Below are positions 49,125 through 58,367 of a stretch of DNA of 64,000 nt, piece by piece. Origin of the DNA: Pseudomonas putida. GTDB taxonomy: Bacteria > Pseudomonadota > Gammaproteobacteria > Pseudomonadales > Pseudomonadaceae. The stretch covers positions 124,001 through 188,000 of the forward strand of contig NZ_JAETZZ010000002.1 in assembly GCF_022627325.1 (NCBI RefSeq), written 5' to 3'. Under the pieces are notes generated by a model. It saw only the letters and a program-made list of their open reading frames with translations. It was not told the DNA's origin and searched no databases. A program made the translations under genes and the position numbers. How positions within the stretch are numbered: the first letter of the stretch is position 1; each line of letters starts with the position of its first letter.

Positions 49125-49625
49125 TTACTTCAATACCGCCAGGGCCGCGTCGTAGTTCGGCTCGTCAGCGATTTCGCCAACCAGCTCGCTGTGCAGCACC
49201 TTGTCGTTTTCGTCCAGCACCACCACGGCACGCGCAGCCAGGCCAGCCAGCGGGCCGTCAGCGATGGCCACACCGTAGTTTTCGAGGAACTCGCGACCAC
49301 GCAGGGTCGACAGGTTCTTCACGTTCTCCAGGCCTTCAGCGCCGCAGAAGCGCGCTTGGGCGAACGGCAGGTCCGCGGAGATGCACAGCACCACGGTGTT
49401 GGCCACATCGTTGGCCTGGGCGTTGAACTTGCGCACCGAGGAGGCGCAGGTCGGGGTGTCGACGCTTGGGAAGATGTTCAGCACCTTGCGCTTGCCGGCG
49501 AAGTCCTTCAGCGACTTGTCGGCCAGGCCTTCACCTACCAAGGAAAAGGCGGGAGCCTGGGCGCCGGCCTGCGGCAGCTCGCCGTTGACCTGAACCGGGT
49601 TGCCTTTGAGAGTCACTTGAGCCAT
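49125..49625 (-). CDS. tpx: Thiol peroxidase Tpx
   Basis: A protein of 166 residues of the peroxiredoxin Tpx type. The peroxidatic Cys60 lies in [16 protein letters not shown] and the resolving Cys94 in FCGAEG. It reduces hydrogen and lipid peroxides with thioredoxin. The start at 49625 has a GGATTTCG leader but no strong site. It is a single-gene unit with a terminator far downstream. Confidence 0.95.
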   Translation of the reverse strand: MAQVTLKGNPVQVNGELPQAGAQAPAFSLVGEGLADKSLKDFAGKRKVLNIFPSVDTPTCASSVRKFNAQANDVANTVVLCISADLPFAQARFCGAEGLENVKNLSTLRGREFLENYGVAIADGPLAGLAARAVVVLDENDKVLHSELVGEIADEPNYDAALAVLK

Positions 49626-49734
49626 GGACGAAATCCTTATGCGGGGTTTGAAAAGGACACTGAGTTAAGCATGAAGGCGCCCGGGTGCCTATGGGGTTTA
49701 ATGAAATTGTTCTATTGCCTGACAGTTTTTGTGG

Positions 49735-49773
49735 ACAAAAAAATGTCCGGGTTGCACCAGGCAGCCCGGACAT
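49735..49773 (-). terminator. Rho-independent terminator of the amino-acid permease gene
   Basis: On the minus strand, stem ATGTCCGGG/CCCGGACAT with a 13-base loop, directly followed by a run of seven T. It begins 21 bases after the permease stop and is the strongest intrinsic terminator in the window. Confidence 0.88.
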
Positions 49774-49793
49774 GGATCAGCGCGAAGGACGGG

Positions 49794-51071
49794 TCAGCCC
49801 AGCAGGCCGTACACCACAGACGTCAGCGCGACCAGGCCAACCACCACAACGAAGACGTTGGACAGCGCGCCACTGTACTTGCGCATCGAAGGCACGCGGC
49901 GGATCGCGTACATCGGCATCAGGAACAGCAACACGGCGATGATCGGGCCACCCAGCGACTCGATCATGCCCAGAATGCTCGGGTTCAGGGTGGCGACGAT
50001 CCAGCACACCACCAGCATCAGCGCGGCGACCACCCGGTCCAGCGCCTTGGCGCCCGGGCGTGAGCCGGTCTTGGCGATGATACCCTTCAGGCCCTCGCTG
50101 GCACCGATGTAGTGCCCCAGGAACGACTTGGCGATGGCGACGAAGGCGATCAGCGGCGCGGCGAAAGCGATCGTCGGGTTACTGAAGTGGTTGGCCAGGT
50201 AAGACAGGATCGACAGGTTCTGCGCCTTGGCTTCAGCCAATTGAGCGCTGTCGAGGGTCAGTACGCAGCTGAACACGAAGAACAGCACCATGGCCACCAT
50301 CAGCAGGTGTGCGCGGGCCAGGATCTGGCCGCTGCGCTCGTCAGCGTGGTCGCCATACCGGCGTTTCTGGTCCACGGCAAAGGCCGAGATGATCGGCGAG
50401 TGGTTGAACGAGAACACCATCACCGGGATCGCCAGCCACACGGTGTGCAGGAAAGCCGAGCCCGATGGCAACTGAGAAGCGCTGTCGAGGATCCCCCCGG
50501 TCCAGTGCGGAACCAGGTAAAGGCCCAGCAGCGCCAGGGCGACGATGAACGGGTACACCAGCAGGCTCATGACTTTCACCGTGGCCTGCTCACCGCAGCG
50601 TACGATGGCCAGAAGACCGAGGATCAGCACGAACGACAACAACGCCCGCGGCGGCGGGGTCATGTGCAACTGGTGCTCCATGAAGCTGGCGACGGTGTTG
50701 GTCAGCGCCACGCTGTAGATGAGCAGGATCGGGAAGATGGCGAAAAAGTACAGCACGGTGATCAATGCACCGGCCTTGATGCCGAAATGCTCTTGCACCA
50801 CGTCCGTGATGTCACCGTCACCGCGCCCGGACAGTACGAACCGGGTCAGGCCGCGGTGGGCGAAATAGGTCATCGGGAAGGCCAGTGCGGCGAGAATCAG
50901 CAGCGGCCAGAAACCACCGAGGCCCGCATTGATCGGCAGGAACAAGGTGCCTGCGCCGATGGCGGTGCCAAACAGCCCCAGCATCCAGGTAGTGTCATGA
51001 CGGGACCAGCTGCCAAGGGCAGCCGGGGTCGATTCGAAGCGTTGATCAACGCTTGGGGCCTGCTCGTTCAT
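49794..51071 (-). CDS. Amino-acid permease of the HAAAP family (SdaC/TdcC type)
   Basis: A protein of 425 residues from the ATG at 51071, with about eleven hydrophobic segments. The first helix carries GTAIGAGTLFLPINAG (about 36-51), a hallmark of hydroxy/aromatic amino-acid permeases. SFNHSPIISAF (about 225) also fits SdaC-type serine/threonine transporters. It imports amino acids with protons or sodium. Its position next to the aromatic-type aminotransferase and the D-lysine genes suggests an amino-acid substrate used by that cluster, but which one is not clear. Confidence 0.85.
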   Translation of the reverse strand: MNEQAPSVDQRFESTPAALGSWSRHDTTWMLGLFGTAIGAGTLFLPINAGLGGFWPLLILAALAFPMTYFAHRGLTRFVLSGRGDGDITDVVQEHFGIKAGALITVLYFFAIFPILLIYSVALTNTVASFMEHQLHMTPPPRALLSFVLILGLLAIVRCGEQATVKVMSLLVYPFIVALALLGLYLVPHWTGGILDSASQLPSGSAFLHTVWLAIPVMVFSFNHSPIISAFAVDQKRRYGDHADERSGQILARAHLLMVAMVLFFVFSCVLTLDSAQLAEAKAQNLSILSYLANHFSNPTIAFAAPLIAFVAIAKSFLGHYIGASEGLKGIIAKTGSRPGAKALDRVVAALMLVVCWIVATLNPSILGMIESLGGPIIAVLLFLMPMYAIRRVPSMRKYSGALSNVFVVVVGLVALTSVVYGLLG

Positions 51072-51263
51072 TCCGGGTGCAACTCCACTCGCAAGACTGC
51101 AACAGGGCTGGGAATGGCGAAACAGAGGCCTCGCACACCCCAACCAGAAAAGAGGGGCGCGATTGTGCACTGAAACCGTGCGGATGCGAAGCCCCGCCCG
51201 AGGGACGGTTGCACTTGTCTTTACAAGCGGGTTGCACTATGAGGTCACCTTGGGGCGCTGTCG

Positions 51264-51315
51264 CGCCACAAGGCCGCTCCTGCGGGCGCTCGCGAGGCCT
51301 TGCAGGAGCGGTATG
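51264..51315. repeat. Inverted REP-like pair between the permease and aminotransferase genes
   Basis: CCGCTCCTGC (51274-51283) and its complement GCAGGAGCGG (51302-51311), enclosed by further GC-rich symmetry. Lies just after the aminotransferase stop on the minus strand and could serve as its terminator. Confidence 0.6.
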
Positions 51316-51323
51316 GCGCAGTG

Positions 51324-52520
51324 TTACTGCTGAACGGCAGCGAACGCTTCGGCCACCCGTTGCAGGTTGGCAGGGCGCAGGCCGGACATGCACACCCGGC
51401 CGCTGTCGATCAGGTACACCCCGAACTCGTCCCGCAGGCGACGGACCTGCTCGACGCTGAAACCGGTGTAGCTGAACATGCCACGTTGGCGCAGGAAGAA
51501 CTGGAAGTCCTGGCCTGGCAGCAGCACGGCCAGCGCATCGACCAGGGCCTGGCGCATATCGAGGATACGCTTGCGCATCACCTCGACTTCAGCGGCCCAC
51601 TGCGCATTCAGCGCAGCATCGCCAAGCACGCCGGCCACCAGCTGAGCGCCGAAGTTGGGCGGGCTGGAGTAGTTGCGCCGTACAGTTGCTTTGAGCTGGC
51701 CAAGCACGCTTTGGGTGGTGTCTTCATCGTCGCAGACGACCGACAGGCCCCCTACCCGCTCACCGTACAGCGAGAAGATCTTCGAGAACGAGTTGCTGAC
51801 CAGGCAAGGTACGCCGGCCCGGGCCATTTCGCGGATGGCGTACGCGTCTTCCACCAGCCCCTCGCCGAAGCCCTGGTAGGCGATGTCGAGGAACGGGATC
51901 AACTGGCGCGCCTTGACCACTTCCACCACTTGCTGCCACTGGTTCTGGGTAAGATCGGCACCGGTGGGGTTATGGCAGCACGGATGCAGCAGCACGACAC
52001 TGTTGCCAGGCAATGTCTGCAAAGTCGCCAGCATGCCATCGAAGTCCACGCCACGGCTGGCCTGGTCGAAGTACGGATAGCTGTGCACCTTGAACCCTGC
52101 ACCTTCGAAGATGGCGCGGTGGTTGTCCCAGGTCGGGTTGCTGACCCAGACTTCGGAGGCCGGGAAGTAACGCTTGAGGAAATCGGCGCCGACCTTGAGC
52201 GCGCCGGAGCCGCCGACAGTCTGCACGGTCGCCACGCGCTTGCCGGTCACGGCTGGGTGGTCGGCACCGAACAGCAGCGCCTGGATCGCCTGGCGGTAAC
52301 TGGCCAGGCCTTCCATCGGCAGGTACAGCGAGGCCTCGTGGGCCACGCCGGCGATGCGTTTTTCAACGGCATCCACTGCTTCGAGCTGCGGCACCACGCC
52401 GGCCTCATCGTAATAAAGGCCGATACTCAGGTTGACCTTGTCGGCGCGCGGGTCGGCCTTGAAGGTTTCCATCAACGAGAGGATCGGGTCGCCGGCATAG
52501 GCATCGACATGTTTGAACAC
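51324..52520 (-). CDS. amaC: Aromatic-type aminotransferase, probable D-lysine aminotransferase AmaC
   Basis: A protein of 398 residues of the aspartate/tyrosine aminotransferase family: [13 protein letters not shown], the PLP-Lys in [16 protein letters not shown], and the C-terminal [11 protein letters not shown] with the carboxylate-binding Arg. In sequence it resembles TyrB. In P. putida the gene in this position (next to dpkA) has been described as AmaC, which acts on D-lysine to give 2-keto-6-aminocaproate, which cyclises to delta-1-piperideine-2-carboxylate. The name rests on that remembered context; broad activity on aromatic amino acids is equally possible. Confidence 0.75.
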   Translation of the reverse strand: MFKHVDAYAGDPILSLMETFKADPRADKVNLSIGLYYDEAGVVPQLEAVDAVEKRIAGVAHEASLYLPMEGLASYRQAIQALLFGADHPAVTGKRVATVQTVGGSGALKVGADFLKRYFPASEVWVSNPTWDNHRAIFEGAGFKVHSYPYFDQASRGVDFDGMLATLQTLPGNSVVLLHPCCHNPTGADLTQNQWQQVVEVVKARQLIPFLDIAYQGFGEGLVEDAYAIREMARAGVPCLVSNSFSKIFSLYGERVGGLSVVCDDEDTTQSVLGQLKATVRRNYSSPPNFGAQLVAGVLGDAALNAQWAAEVEVMRKRILDMRQALVDALAVLLPGQDFQFFLRQRGMFSYTGFSVEQVRRLRDEFGVYLIDSGRVCMSGLRPANLQRVAEAFAAVQQ

Positions 52521-52602
52521 AGCGTGCAGCTCCTTGGATCAGGACAGTTCGGAAAGGCTCAGGTGAGGATACCCGGAGTCGGCGGGCAGGAACATCACCT
52601 AT

Positions 52603-52632
52603 TGTGCAAGGTTGTCTATGCAAGATTGCACA
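52603..52632. promoter_or_regulatory. Possible operator upstream of the aminotransferase gene
   Basis: TGTGCAA (52603-52609) and TTGCACA (52626-52632) are inverted copies 16 bases apart, in the 130-base gap before the gene start. An extra TGCAAG lies between them. No known regulator is assigned. Confidence 0.3.
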
Positions 52633-52650
52633 GCGCTCATTTGCGGCATG

Positions 52651-53676
52651 TCAGCCCGCCAGCGTCTTGAGCGCCTGCAGCTCACGCTCAGTCACCGCCA
52701 CCCCTTCACGCTGGGCAATTTCCCGCTCTCGGTAGCGCCGCTCGCCCGGCATGCGCGACACCCCCACGGCCTGCATCTGCTCGACCAACGCCCGGCTGCG
52801 TTGCGCAAACCGCTCGCCTTCGGCCTTGCTCGGGTCGATGACGATGATCAACTGCCCGGTCCACGGTGTTTTCGCCCCAGGGTGGCTCGCCCAGTCGAAT
52901 TCCCAAGAGAAATGCCCCCCAGTCAGCGCCGCCGCCAGTAGCTCGACCATCATCGACAATGCAGAGCCCTTGTGCCCGCCGAAGGGCAGCAGCGCACCGC
53001 CTTGCAGAATGGCCGTGGGGTCGGTGGTCGGCTGGCCGTCGGCGTCCACGCCCATGCCCTCCGGCAACGGTTGGCCGGCCCGCGCAGCGATCTGCACGTC
53101 CCCGTGGGCCATGGCGCTGGTGGCCATGTCAAAGACGATAGGGTCATGCCCCGCGCACGGCGCGGCAAAGGCAATCGGGTTGGTGCCGAACAACGGCTTG
53201 TGGGCACCGTGTGGCACCACACAGGTCATGCTGTTGACCACGCTCAGTGCCACCAGCCCCTCATCGGCAAACGGCTCCACATCGGGCCACAACGCTGCGA
53301 AATGGTGTGAGTTGTGAATCGCCAGTACCGCGATACCGGCGCTGCGGGCCTTTTCGACCAGCAGTGCACGCGCCGCGGCCAGGGCCGGCTGGGCAAAGCC
53401 ACCGCCAGCGTCGACCCGAACGAAACCGGCCGCGACGTCGACCACCTGGGGTATTGCACCGCCATTCACCCAACCGCTGGCCAGGGTCGAGACATAGCCA
53501 GGCACACGAAACACCCCATGACTGTGGGCACCATCGCGCTGTGCGCTGGCGCAATTGTGGGCGAGGACGTCGGCCACCGCCGCACTGCAGCCGTGACGCT
53601 GGAAGATCGCTTGCAACAACCCCTGCAGTTCGGCGAATGGCATGCGCACGGCGGGGTGGGTGGAAGGTGCAGACAT
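52651..53676 (-). CDS. dpkA: Delta-1-piperideine-2-carboxylate reductase DpkA (malate/L-lactate dehydrogenase family)
   Basis: A protein of 341 residues with the family's motifs: HNCASAQRDGAHSHGVFR near residue 46, IHNSHHFAALWP near 120, and the substrate and cofactor region FGTNPIAFAAP near 165. It uses NADPH to reduce delta-1-piperideine-2-carboxylate to L-pipecolate (and delta-1-pyrroline-2-carboxylate to L-proline). The ATG at 53676 has GGAGC upstream. Divergent from the RpiR gene, with a palindrome in the gap that probably controls both. Confidence 0.9.
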   Translation of the reverse strand: MSAPSTHPAVRMPFAELQGLLQAIFQRHGCSAAVADVLAHNCASAQRDGAHSHGVFRVPGYVSTLASGWVNGGAIPQVVDVAAGFVRVDAGGGFAQPALAAARALLVEKARSAGIAVLAIHNSHHFAALWPDVEPFADEGLVALSVVNSMTCVVPHGAHKPLFGTNPIAFAAPCAGHDPIVFDMATSAMAHGDVQIAARAGQPLPEGMGVDADGQPTTDPTAILQGGALLPFGGHKGSALSMMVELLAAALTGGHFSWEFDWASHPGAKTPWTGQLIIVIDPSKAEGERFAQRSRALVEQMQAVGVSRMPGERRYREREIAQREGVAVTERELQALKTLAG

Positions 53677-53741
53677 CTGAAGCTCCTTTCTTGGAATTGG
53701 AATGGCGACAGCGTGGGCAGCGACAAAAACTTTCCGGCATG

Positions 53742-53776
53742 TGACAGCTATCTGTCAAATATTGACGGCGTGACAG
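53742..53776. promoter_or_regulatory. Probable RpiR-family operator between dpkA and the regulator
   Basis: A perfect inverted repeat TGACAG-CTAT-CTGTCA (53742-53757), followed by a second TGACAG half-site (53771-53776) preceded by TTGACGG. It lies in the 142-base divergent gap 43-77 bases before the regulator gene, which fits autoregulation and control of dpkA. Confidence 0.65.
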
Positions 53777-53818
53777 AAAACATTCATCTTCTGCTCACGC
53801 CTCGCCGGGAGCAACAGC

Positions 53819-54682
53819 ATGAGCCAACCGATCAGACAACGCCTGGAACACAGCCTGCAAGCCGCGACTGCTTCTGGCCACAAGATCGCCAGCTACATGC
53901 TCGCCAATCTCCATGAGCTGCCGTTCCAGACCTCGGCCAGCATTGCCGCCAAGCTCGGCGTCAGCGAATCCAGTGTCGGGCGTTTCTGCCGCTCCCTCGG
54001 TTATGCCCATCTCAAGGCGCTCAAGCAAGACCTTCAGAGCGACCTGGGTGACGGCCCATGGCTGGTGGGCGACCGCCTGCAGGAATACCGCCAGCAGCAC
54101 GACGACAACACCCGCGCAGGCAGCCTTGAACTGGAAATTGCCGCGCTGGTACGGGTGCATGAATACAGCCGCAGCGAACCCTGGCACACAGCCGCGCAGC
54201 GCTTGGCAGACAGGCCGCGGGTATTCATTGCCGGTTTCCAGACCGAGCGTGGTGTGGCCCAGTGCATGGCCCACCTGCTGCACTACCTGCGCGACGGCGT
54301 TCAGGTGGTCGACGGCAGCGCCGGGCACTTTGGCGAGGTGCTGCTCGGGCGCCCGGAAAACAGCGCGTTGGTGGTGTTCGAGGCGCGCCGCTATTCCCGC
54401 CATGCCCTGTTGTTGTGCCAGAAGGCCCGCCAGGCGGGCATACCGGTCACGCTGGTGACCGACACCTTCTGCGACTGGGCCGACGCCAATGCCGACGAGG
54501 TCTTCCGCATCCCCACCGAATTCAACCTGTTCTGGGAGTCCACCTCGGCCATGCTGTCGTGGGTGCACCTCATGGTCAACGAGGTCTGCAAGAAGCTCGG
54601 GCCTGATGTTGAAAAACGCTTGGAAGCGACTGCCGCTCTACATAACGAATTCGTCGGCTACACGACGGGAAAACAACAATAG
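53819..54682 (+). CDS. RpiR/MurR-family transcriptional regulator
   Basis: A protein of 287 residues: N-terminal helix-turn-helix (about 20-75, TSASIAAKLGVSESSVGRFCRSLGY) and a C-terminal SIS domain (about 125-265). The usual ligand of SIS domains is a phosphosugar, but this one sits among amino-acid catabolic genes, so an amino-acid-derived ligand is possible. It precedes the ABC transporter genes by 21 bases in the same direction and is divergent from dpkA. A palindrome TGACAG(N4)CTGTCA in the gap is the likely operator. Confidence 0.87.
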   Translation: MSQPIRQRLEHSLQAATASGHKIASYMLANLHELPFQTSASIAAKLGVSESSVGRFCRSLGYAHLKALKQDLQSDLGDGPWLVGDRLQEYRQQHDDNTRAGSLELEIAALVRVHEYSRSEPWHTAAQRLADRPRVFIAGFQTERGVAQCMAHLLHYLRDGVQVVDGSAGHFGEVLLGRPENSALVVFEARRYSRHALLLCQKARQAGIPVTLVTDTFCDWADANADEVFRIPTEFNLFWESTSAMLSWVHLMVNEVCKKLGPDVEKRLEATAALHNEFVGYTTGKQQ

Positions 54683-54703
54683 CAAGAGTGCAAGAGGTGC
54701 GAG

Positions 54704-55456
54704 ATGAACAAGACCATGGCTATGGTGGGTGCATGTGCCCTGCTGCTGGCGGCTAACGCCAGCGCCGAAACCCTGCGCTTCGCCACCGAGGGGGCCTACC
54801 CGCCCTTCAACTATGTGGATGCCGACAACCAATTGCATGGTTTCGACATCGACATCACCCACGCCCTGTGCGAGCAGATGAAAGTCGAATGCACCCTGGT
54901 GGCTCAGGACTGGGAAGGCATCATTCCGGCCTTGATGGCACGCAAGTACGATGCGGTGGTGGCCTCGATGATCGATACCCAGGAGCGGCGCAAGAAAATC
55001 GCCTTCACCGACCACTACTACCGTACCCCGCTGACCGTTGCCGTGGCCAAGGACAGCAAGATCAGTGATGCGCAGACCACCTTCGAAGGCTACACCGTGG
55101 GCGCCCAGTCGTCCTCGACCCAGGCGATCTACGCCGAAGATGTGTATGGCAAGGCGGGGGCTGACGTGAAGCTCTACCCCACCCTGGACGAGGCCAATGC
55201 CGACCTCGCCGCCGGCCGTCTGGACGGGGTGATCGCCGACAAGTTTCCGCTGCATGAGTGGATGAACAAGAACGGTCAGGATTGCTGCAAGGTGTTGGGT
55301 GACGTAGCCGGGACCAAGGCCGATGCCGCCATCGCCGTGCGCAAGGACGATGAAGCACTGCGCCAGCGCCTGAATAAGGCATTGGCGCAAATCGTCGCCA
55401 ACGGTACCTACCAGAAAATCGCCAGCAAGTACTTCGACTTCGATATCTACAACTGA
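54704..55456 (+). CDS. ABC transporter periplasmic amino-acid-binding protein (lysine/arginine/ornithine type)
   Basis: A protein of 250 residues with a signal peptide (MNKTMAMVGACALLLAANASA) and an SBP family-3 fold: LRFATEGAYPPFNYVDADNQLHGFDIDI, DWEGIIPALMARKYDAVVASM, and the conserved Asp near the end of lobe 1. It resembles HisJ/LAO binding proteins. It is likely to capture a basic amino acid such as D-lysine in the periplasm. A REP pair separates it from the first permease gene, which may raise its expression relative to the permeases. Confidence 0.9.
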   Translation: MNKTMAMVGACALLLAANASAETLRFATEGAYPPFNYVDADNQLHGFDIDITHALCEQMKVECTLVAQDWEGIIPALMARKYDAVVASMIDTQERRKKIAFTDHYYRTPLTVAVAKDSKISDAQTTFEGYTVGAQSSSTQAIYAEDVYGKAGADVKLYPTLDEANADLAAGRLDGVIADKFPLHEWMNKNGQDCCKVLGDVAGTKADAAIAVRKDDEALRQRLNKALAQIVANGTYQKIASKYFDFDIYN

Positions 55457-55463
55457 CTGTCAG

Positions 55464-55632
55464 GGCCCCATCGCCGGCAAGCCGGCTCCTACAGATTTCG
55501 AGGCTGTGGCCCATCAGTGGCGCCCGGCTTACCACCGTCCTCCAAGGCTGTCAGGTATCGGTGGGGCGGGCTTGCCACCGGCCTCAAGGGCGATGAGGTA
55601 TCGGTGGGAGCCGGCTTGCCGGCGATGGGGCC
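55464..55632. repeat. Pair of inverted REP elements between the binding-protein and permease genes
   Basis: A 26-base sequence GGCCCCATCGCCGGCAAGCC... at 55464-55489 is repeated exactly as its reverse complement at 55607-55632. Each has the internal GCCGGCaaGCCGGC palindrome. A third, less complete copy lies between them. Together they could fold into a long stem-loop that stabilises the upstream message. Confidence 0.85.
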
Positions 55633-55658
55633 TGGCCAGTCAACACAAGGGATATGCC

Positions 55659-56378
55659 ATGCTCGAACAATTGTCCTTGCTGTCCTTCGCCAGTGGTGGC
55701 TGGGGCCAGGCGCTGCTGGCCGGCGCTCTGGTGACCGTGTCACTGGCCCTCGCCTGCCTGCCCATCGGCTTGCCTCTGGGGCTTGCCGTAGCCCTGGCGG
55801 CGCGCTCACCCAAGCGCCTGGTGCGCGCCTGGTCCACCACGTTCTCCACCGTGTTCCGCGGCCTGCCCGAACTGCTGACCCTGCTGATCATCTATTACGG
55901 TTGCCAGATCGCCGCCCAACAACTGCTGGCCGCCATGGGCTATCAAGGTGAGTTCCTGATCAATACCTTCCTGGCAGCGATGATCGCTTTCAGCCTGGTG
56001 TTCGCCGCCTTTTCCAGCGAAATCTGGCTGGCCGCTTTCAAGACCCTGCCCAAAGGCCAGCTTGAAGCCTGTGCGGCCCTGGGCCTGGGCAAGCGCACCG
56101 CATTCTTCAAGGTGGTACTGCCACAACTGACGCGTATCGCCCTGCCGGGGCTCTCCAACAACTGGCTGTCGTTGCTCAAGGACACCTCGCTGGTCTCGAC
56201 CATCTCGCTGGTCGACCTGATGCGCCAGACCAACCTTGCGGTCAGCGTGACCAAAGAACCGATGTTCTTCTACGGGGTCGCCTGCCTGGGTTACCTGCTG
56301 TTCTCGGCGCTGTCGGGACGGGTATTCGCCTACATCGAACGGCGCAGCAACCGCCACCTGCAAGGAGCACGCGCATGA
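55659..56378 (+). CDS. ABC transporter permease (HisQ type)
   Basis: A protein of 239 residues from the ATG at 55659, with AAGGGAT upstream. Five hydrophobic segments are visible. The EAA-type loop is present (EACAALGLGKRTAFFKVVLPQL, about 143-164). It forms a heterodimeric channel with the following permease. Its stop overlaps the next gene's start by four bases. Confidence 0.9.
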   Translation: MLEQLSLLSFASGGWGQALLAGALVTVSLALACLPIGLPLGLAVALAARSPKRLVRAWSTTFSTVFRGLPELLTLLIIYYGCQIAAQQLLAAMGYQGEFLINTFLAAMIAFSLVFAAFSSEIWLAAFKTLPKGQLEACAALGLGKRTAFFKVVLPQLTRIALPGLSNNWLSLLKDTSLVSTISLVDLMRQTNLAVSVTKEPMFFYGVACLGYLLFSALSGRVFAYIERRSNRHLQGARA

Positions 56379-57085
56379 ATACCGAACAATGGCTGAGCCT
56401 GGTACTGGACCCTGACCTGCTGGAGCGCTACGGCCCACGGTTCATCGACGGGCTGCTGGTAACGGCCAAACTGGTGGCGATTTCCTTTACCCTCGGCGCC
56501 GTGCTCGGCCTGCTGCTGGCCCTGGCCCGGATGTCGCGCAAACTGCTGCTGCAACGCCTGGCGGCCGGCTACATCTATTTCTTCCGTGGCTCCCCCCTGC
56601 TGGCCCAGCTGTTTCTGCTGTACTACGGGCTTGGTTCGCTGAAGGGCTTCTGGCAGGACCTTGGCCTCTGGTGGTTCTTCCGCGAAGCCTGGTTCTGCAC
56701 CCTGCTGGCCTTCACCCTGAACACTGCCGCCTACCAGGCCGAAATCTTCCGCGGCAGCCTGATGGCAGTGGCCCCGGGGCAGTACGAAGCGGCCAGGGCT
56801 TTGAACCTCAAACGCTCCACCACCTTCTTCAAGGTCATCTTGCCGCAATCATTGCTGGTGGCCATCGGCCCGCTAGGCAACGAACTGATTCTGATGATCA
56901 AGGCCAGCGCCATCGCCTCGCTGGTGACTATCTACGACCTGATGGGCGTGACCAAATTGGCGTTTTCGCGCAGCTTCGACTTCCAGATCTACCTGTGGGC
57001 CGCCGTCCTCTATCTGGTGATCGTCGAACTGGTGCGGCGCCTGCTCAAACACCTGGAGGCCCGCCTGGGCCGCCACCTGAATTGA
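56375..57085 (+). CDS. ABC transporter permease (HisM type)
   Basis: A protein of 236 residues with about five membrane helices and an EAA loop (EAARALNLKRSTTFFKVILPQSL). It overlaps the previous permease gene by four bases (ATGA) and precedes the dehydrogenase by 15 bases. FRGSPLLAQLFLLYYG near residue 70 is typical of polar amino-acid permeases. Confidence 0.9.
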   Translation: MNTEQWLSLVLDPDLLERYGPRFIDGLLVTAKLVAISFTLGAVLGLLLALARMSRKLLLQRLAAGYIYFFRGSPLLAQLFLLYYGLGSLKGFWQDLGLWWFFREAWFCTLLAFTLNTAAYQAEIFRGSLMAVAPGQYEAARALNLKRSTTFFKVILPQSLLVAIGPLGNELILMIKASAIASLVTIYDLMGVTKLAFSRSFDFQIYLWAAVLYLVIVELVRRLLKHLEARLGRHLN

Positions 57086-57100
57086 CCGAAGGATACACTC

Positions 57101-58345
57101 ATGCATTGCCAGACCCTTGTCTTGGGCGCCGGTATCGTCGGCGTCAGCACCGCGCTGCATCTGCAGGCCCGCGGGCGCCAGGTGATCCTGATCGACCGCG
57201 ATGAACCCGGATGCGGCACCAGCCATGGCAACGCCGGGCTGATCGAACGCTCCAGCGTCATCCCCTATGCCTTCCCCCGCCAATTCGCAGCCCTGCTGCG
57301 CTATGGCCTGAACCGCCAGCCAGACGTGCGCTACAGCCTGCTGCACCTGCCCAAGGCCGCGCCCTGGTTGCTGCGCTATTGGCGGCAGTCGGCACCGGGG
57401 CGACTGGCCGAGGCCGCAGCCGACATGCTGCCGCTGGTCCAACGCTGCGTCGAAGAACATGACGCCCTGATTGCCGCCGCGGGGCTCGAAAGCCTGGTTC
57501 AGGCCAAGGGCTGGATCGAGGTGTACCGCGACCCGGCACTGTTTCAGCAGGCCAAGGCCGAGGTCAAGGGCCTTGCACGCTACGGCCTGCATTATGAACT
57601 GCTTGAACGTGATCAACTGCAGGCACGCGAGCACCAGCTCGACAGCGCCGTCGTTGGCGGCATCCATTGGCTCGACCCCAAGACCGTGAACAACCCCGGC
57701 GCCCTCACCCGTGGTTATGCTGCGCTATTCGTCCAGCGCGGCGGGCAGTTCCTGCATGGCGATGCGCGCAGCCTGCGCCAGGTCGGCAGCCAATGGCGGG
57801 TCGAAAGCCAGCGTGGGCCGGTCACGGCCGACGAAGTGGTGGCGTGCCTTGGGCCACAGTCGGCAGACCTTTATGAGCGCCTGGGCTATACGATCCCGCT
57901 GGGTATCAAGCGCGGCTACCACATGCACTACGGCACCCGTAACGGCGCGCAGTTGCAGCACGCGATCTGCGACACCCAGGGCGGCTACGTGCTGGCGCCG
58001 ATGGCCGCCGGCATACGCCTGACCACCGGCATCGAGTTCGCTGCCAGCAGCGCCCCAGGAAACGAAATTCAGCTCAAGCGCTGCGAAGCGCTCGCGCGCG
58101 CGCTGTTCCCGGCACTGGGTGAGCGCCTGGATGACACCCCGTGGCTGGGCCGTCGGCCCTGCCTGCCGGACATGCGCCCGGTGATCGGCCCGGCGCCGCG
58201 GCACAAGGGCCTGTGGTTCAACTTCGGCCACGCCCACCACGGCCTGACGCTGGGACCTGTCACTGGCCGCTTGGTGGCTGAACTGCTCACCGGCGAGCGC
58301 CCTTTCACCGACCCTGCGCCTTACAGCGCGGCACGTTTCGACTGA
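57101..58345 (+). CDS. amaD: FAD-dependent D-amino-acid dehydrogenase, probable AmaD
   Basis: A protein of 414 residues of the DAO/DadA family: dinucleotide-binding VLGAGIVGVSTALHLQARG (about 7-25), GTSHGNAGLIE, and a late GHAHHGLTLGPVTGRL near the C-terminus that closes the FAD site. It oxidises D-amino acids to 2-oxo acids and ammonia at the inner membrane, passing electrons to the quinone pool. In P. putida the gene in this place has been described as AmaD, giving delta-1-piperideine-2-carboxylate from D-lysine, the substrate of DpkA. It lies inside the ABC transporter operon, before the ATPase gene. Confidence 0.82.
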   Translation: MHCQTLVLGAGIVGVSTALHLQARGRQVILIDRDEPGCGTSHGNAGLIERSSVIPYAFPRQFAALLRYGLNRQPDVRYSLLHLPKAAPWLLRYWRQSAPGRLAEAAADMLPLVQRCVEEHDALIAAAGLESLVQAKGWIEVYRDPALFQQAKAEVKGLARYGLHYELLERDQLQAREHQLDSAVVGGIHWLDPKTVNNPGALTRGYAALFVQRGGQFLHGDARSLRQVGSQWRVESQRGPVTADEVVACLGPQSADLYERLGYTIPLGIKRGYHMHYGTRNGAQLQHAICDTQGGYVLAPMAAGIRLTTGIEFAASSAPGNEIQLKRCEALARALFPALGERLDDTPWLGRRPCLPDMRPVIGPAPRHKGLWFNFGHAHHGLTLGPVTGRLVAELLTGERPFTDPAPYSAARFD

Positions 58346-58367
58346 CACCACGCGGGAGAACAACAAC

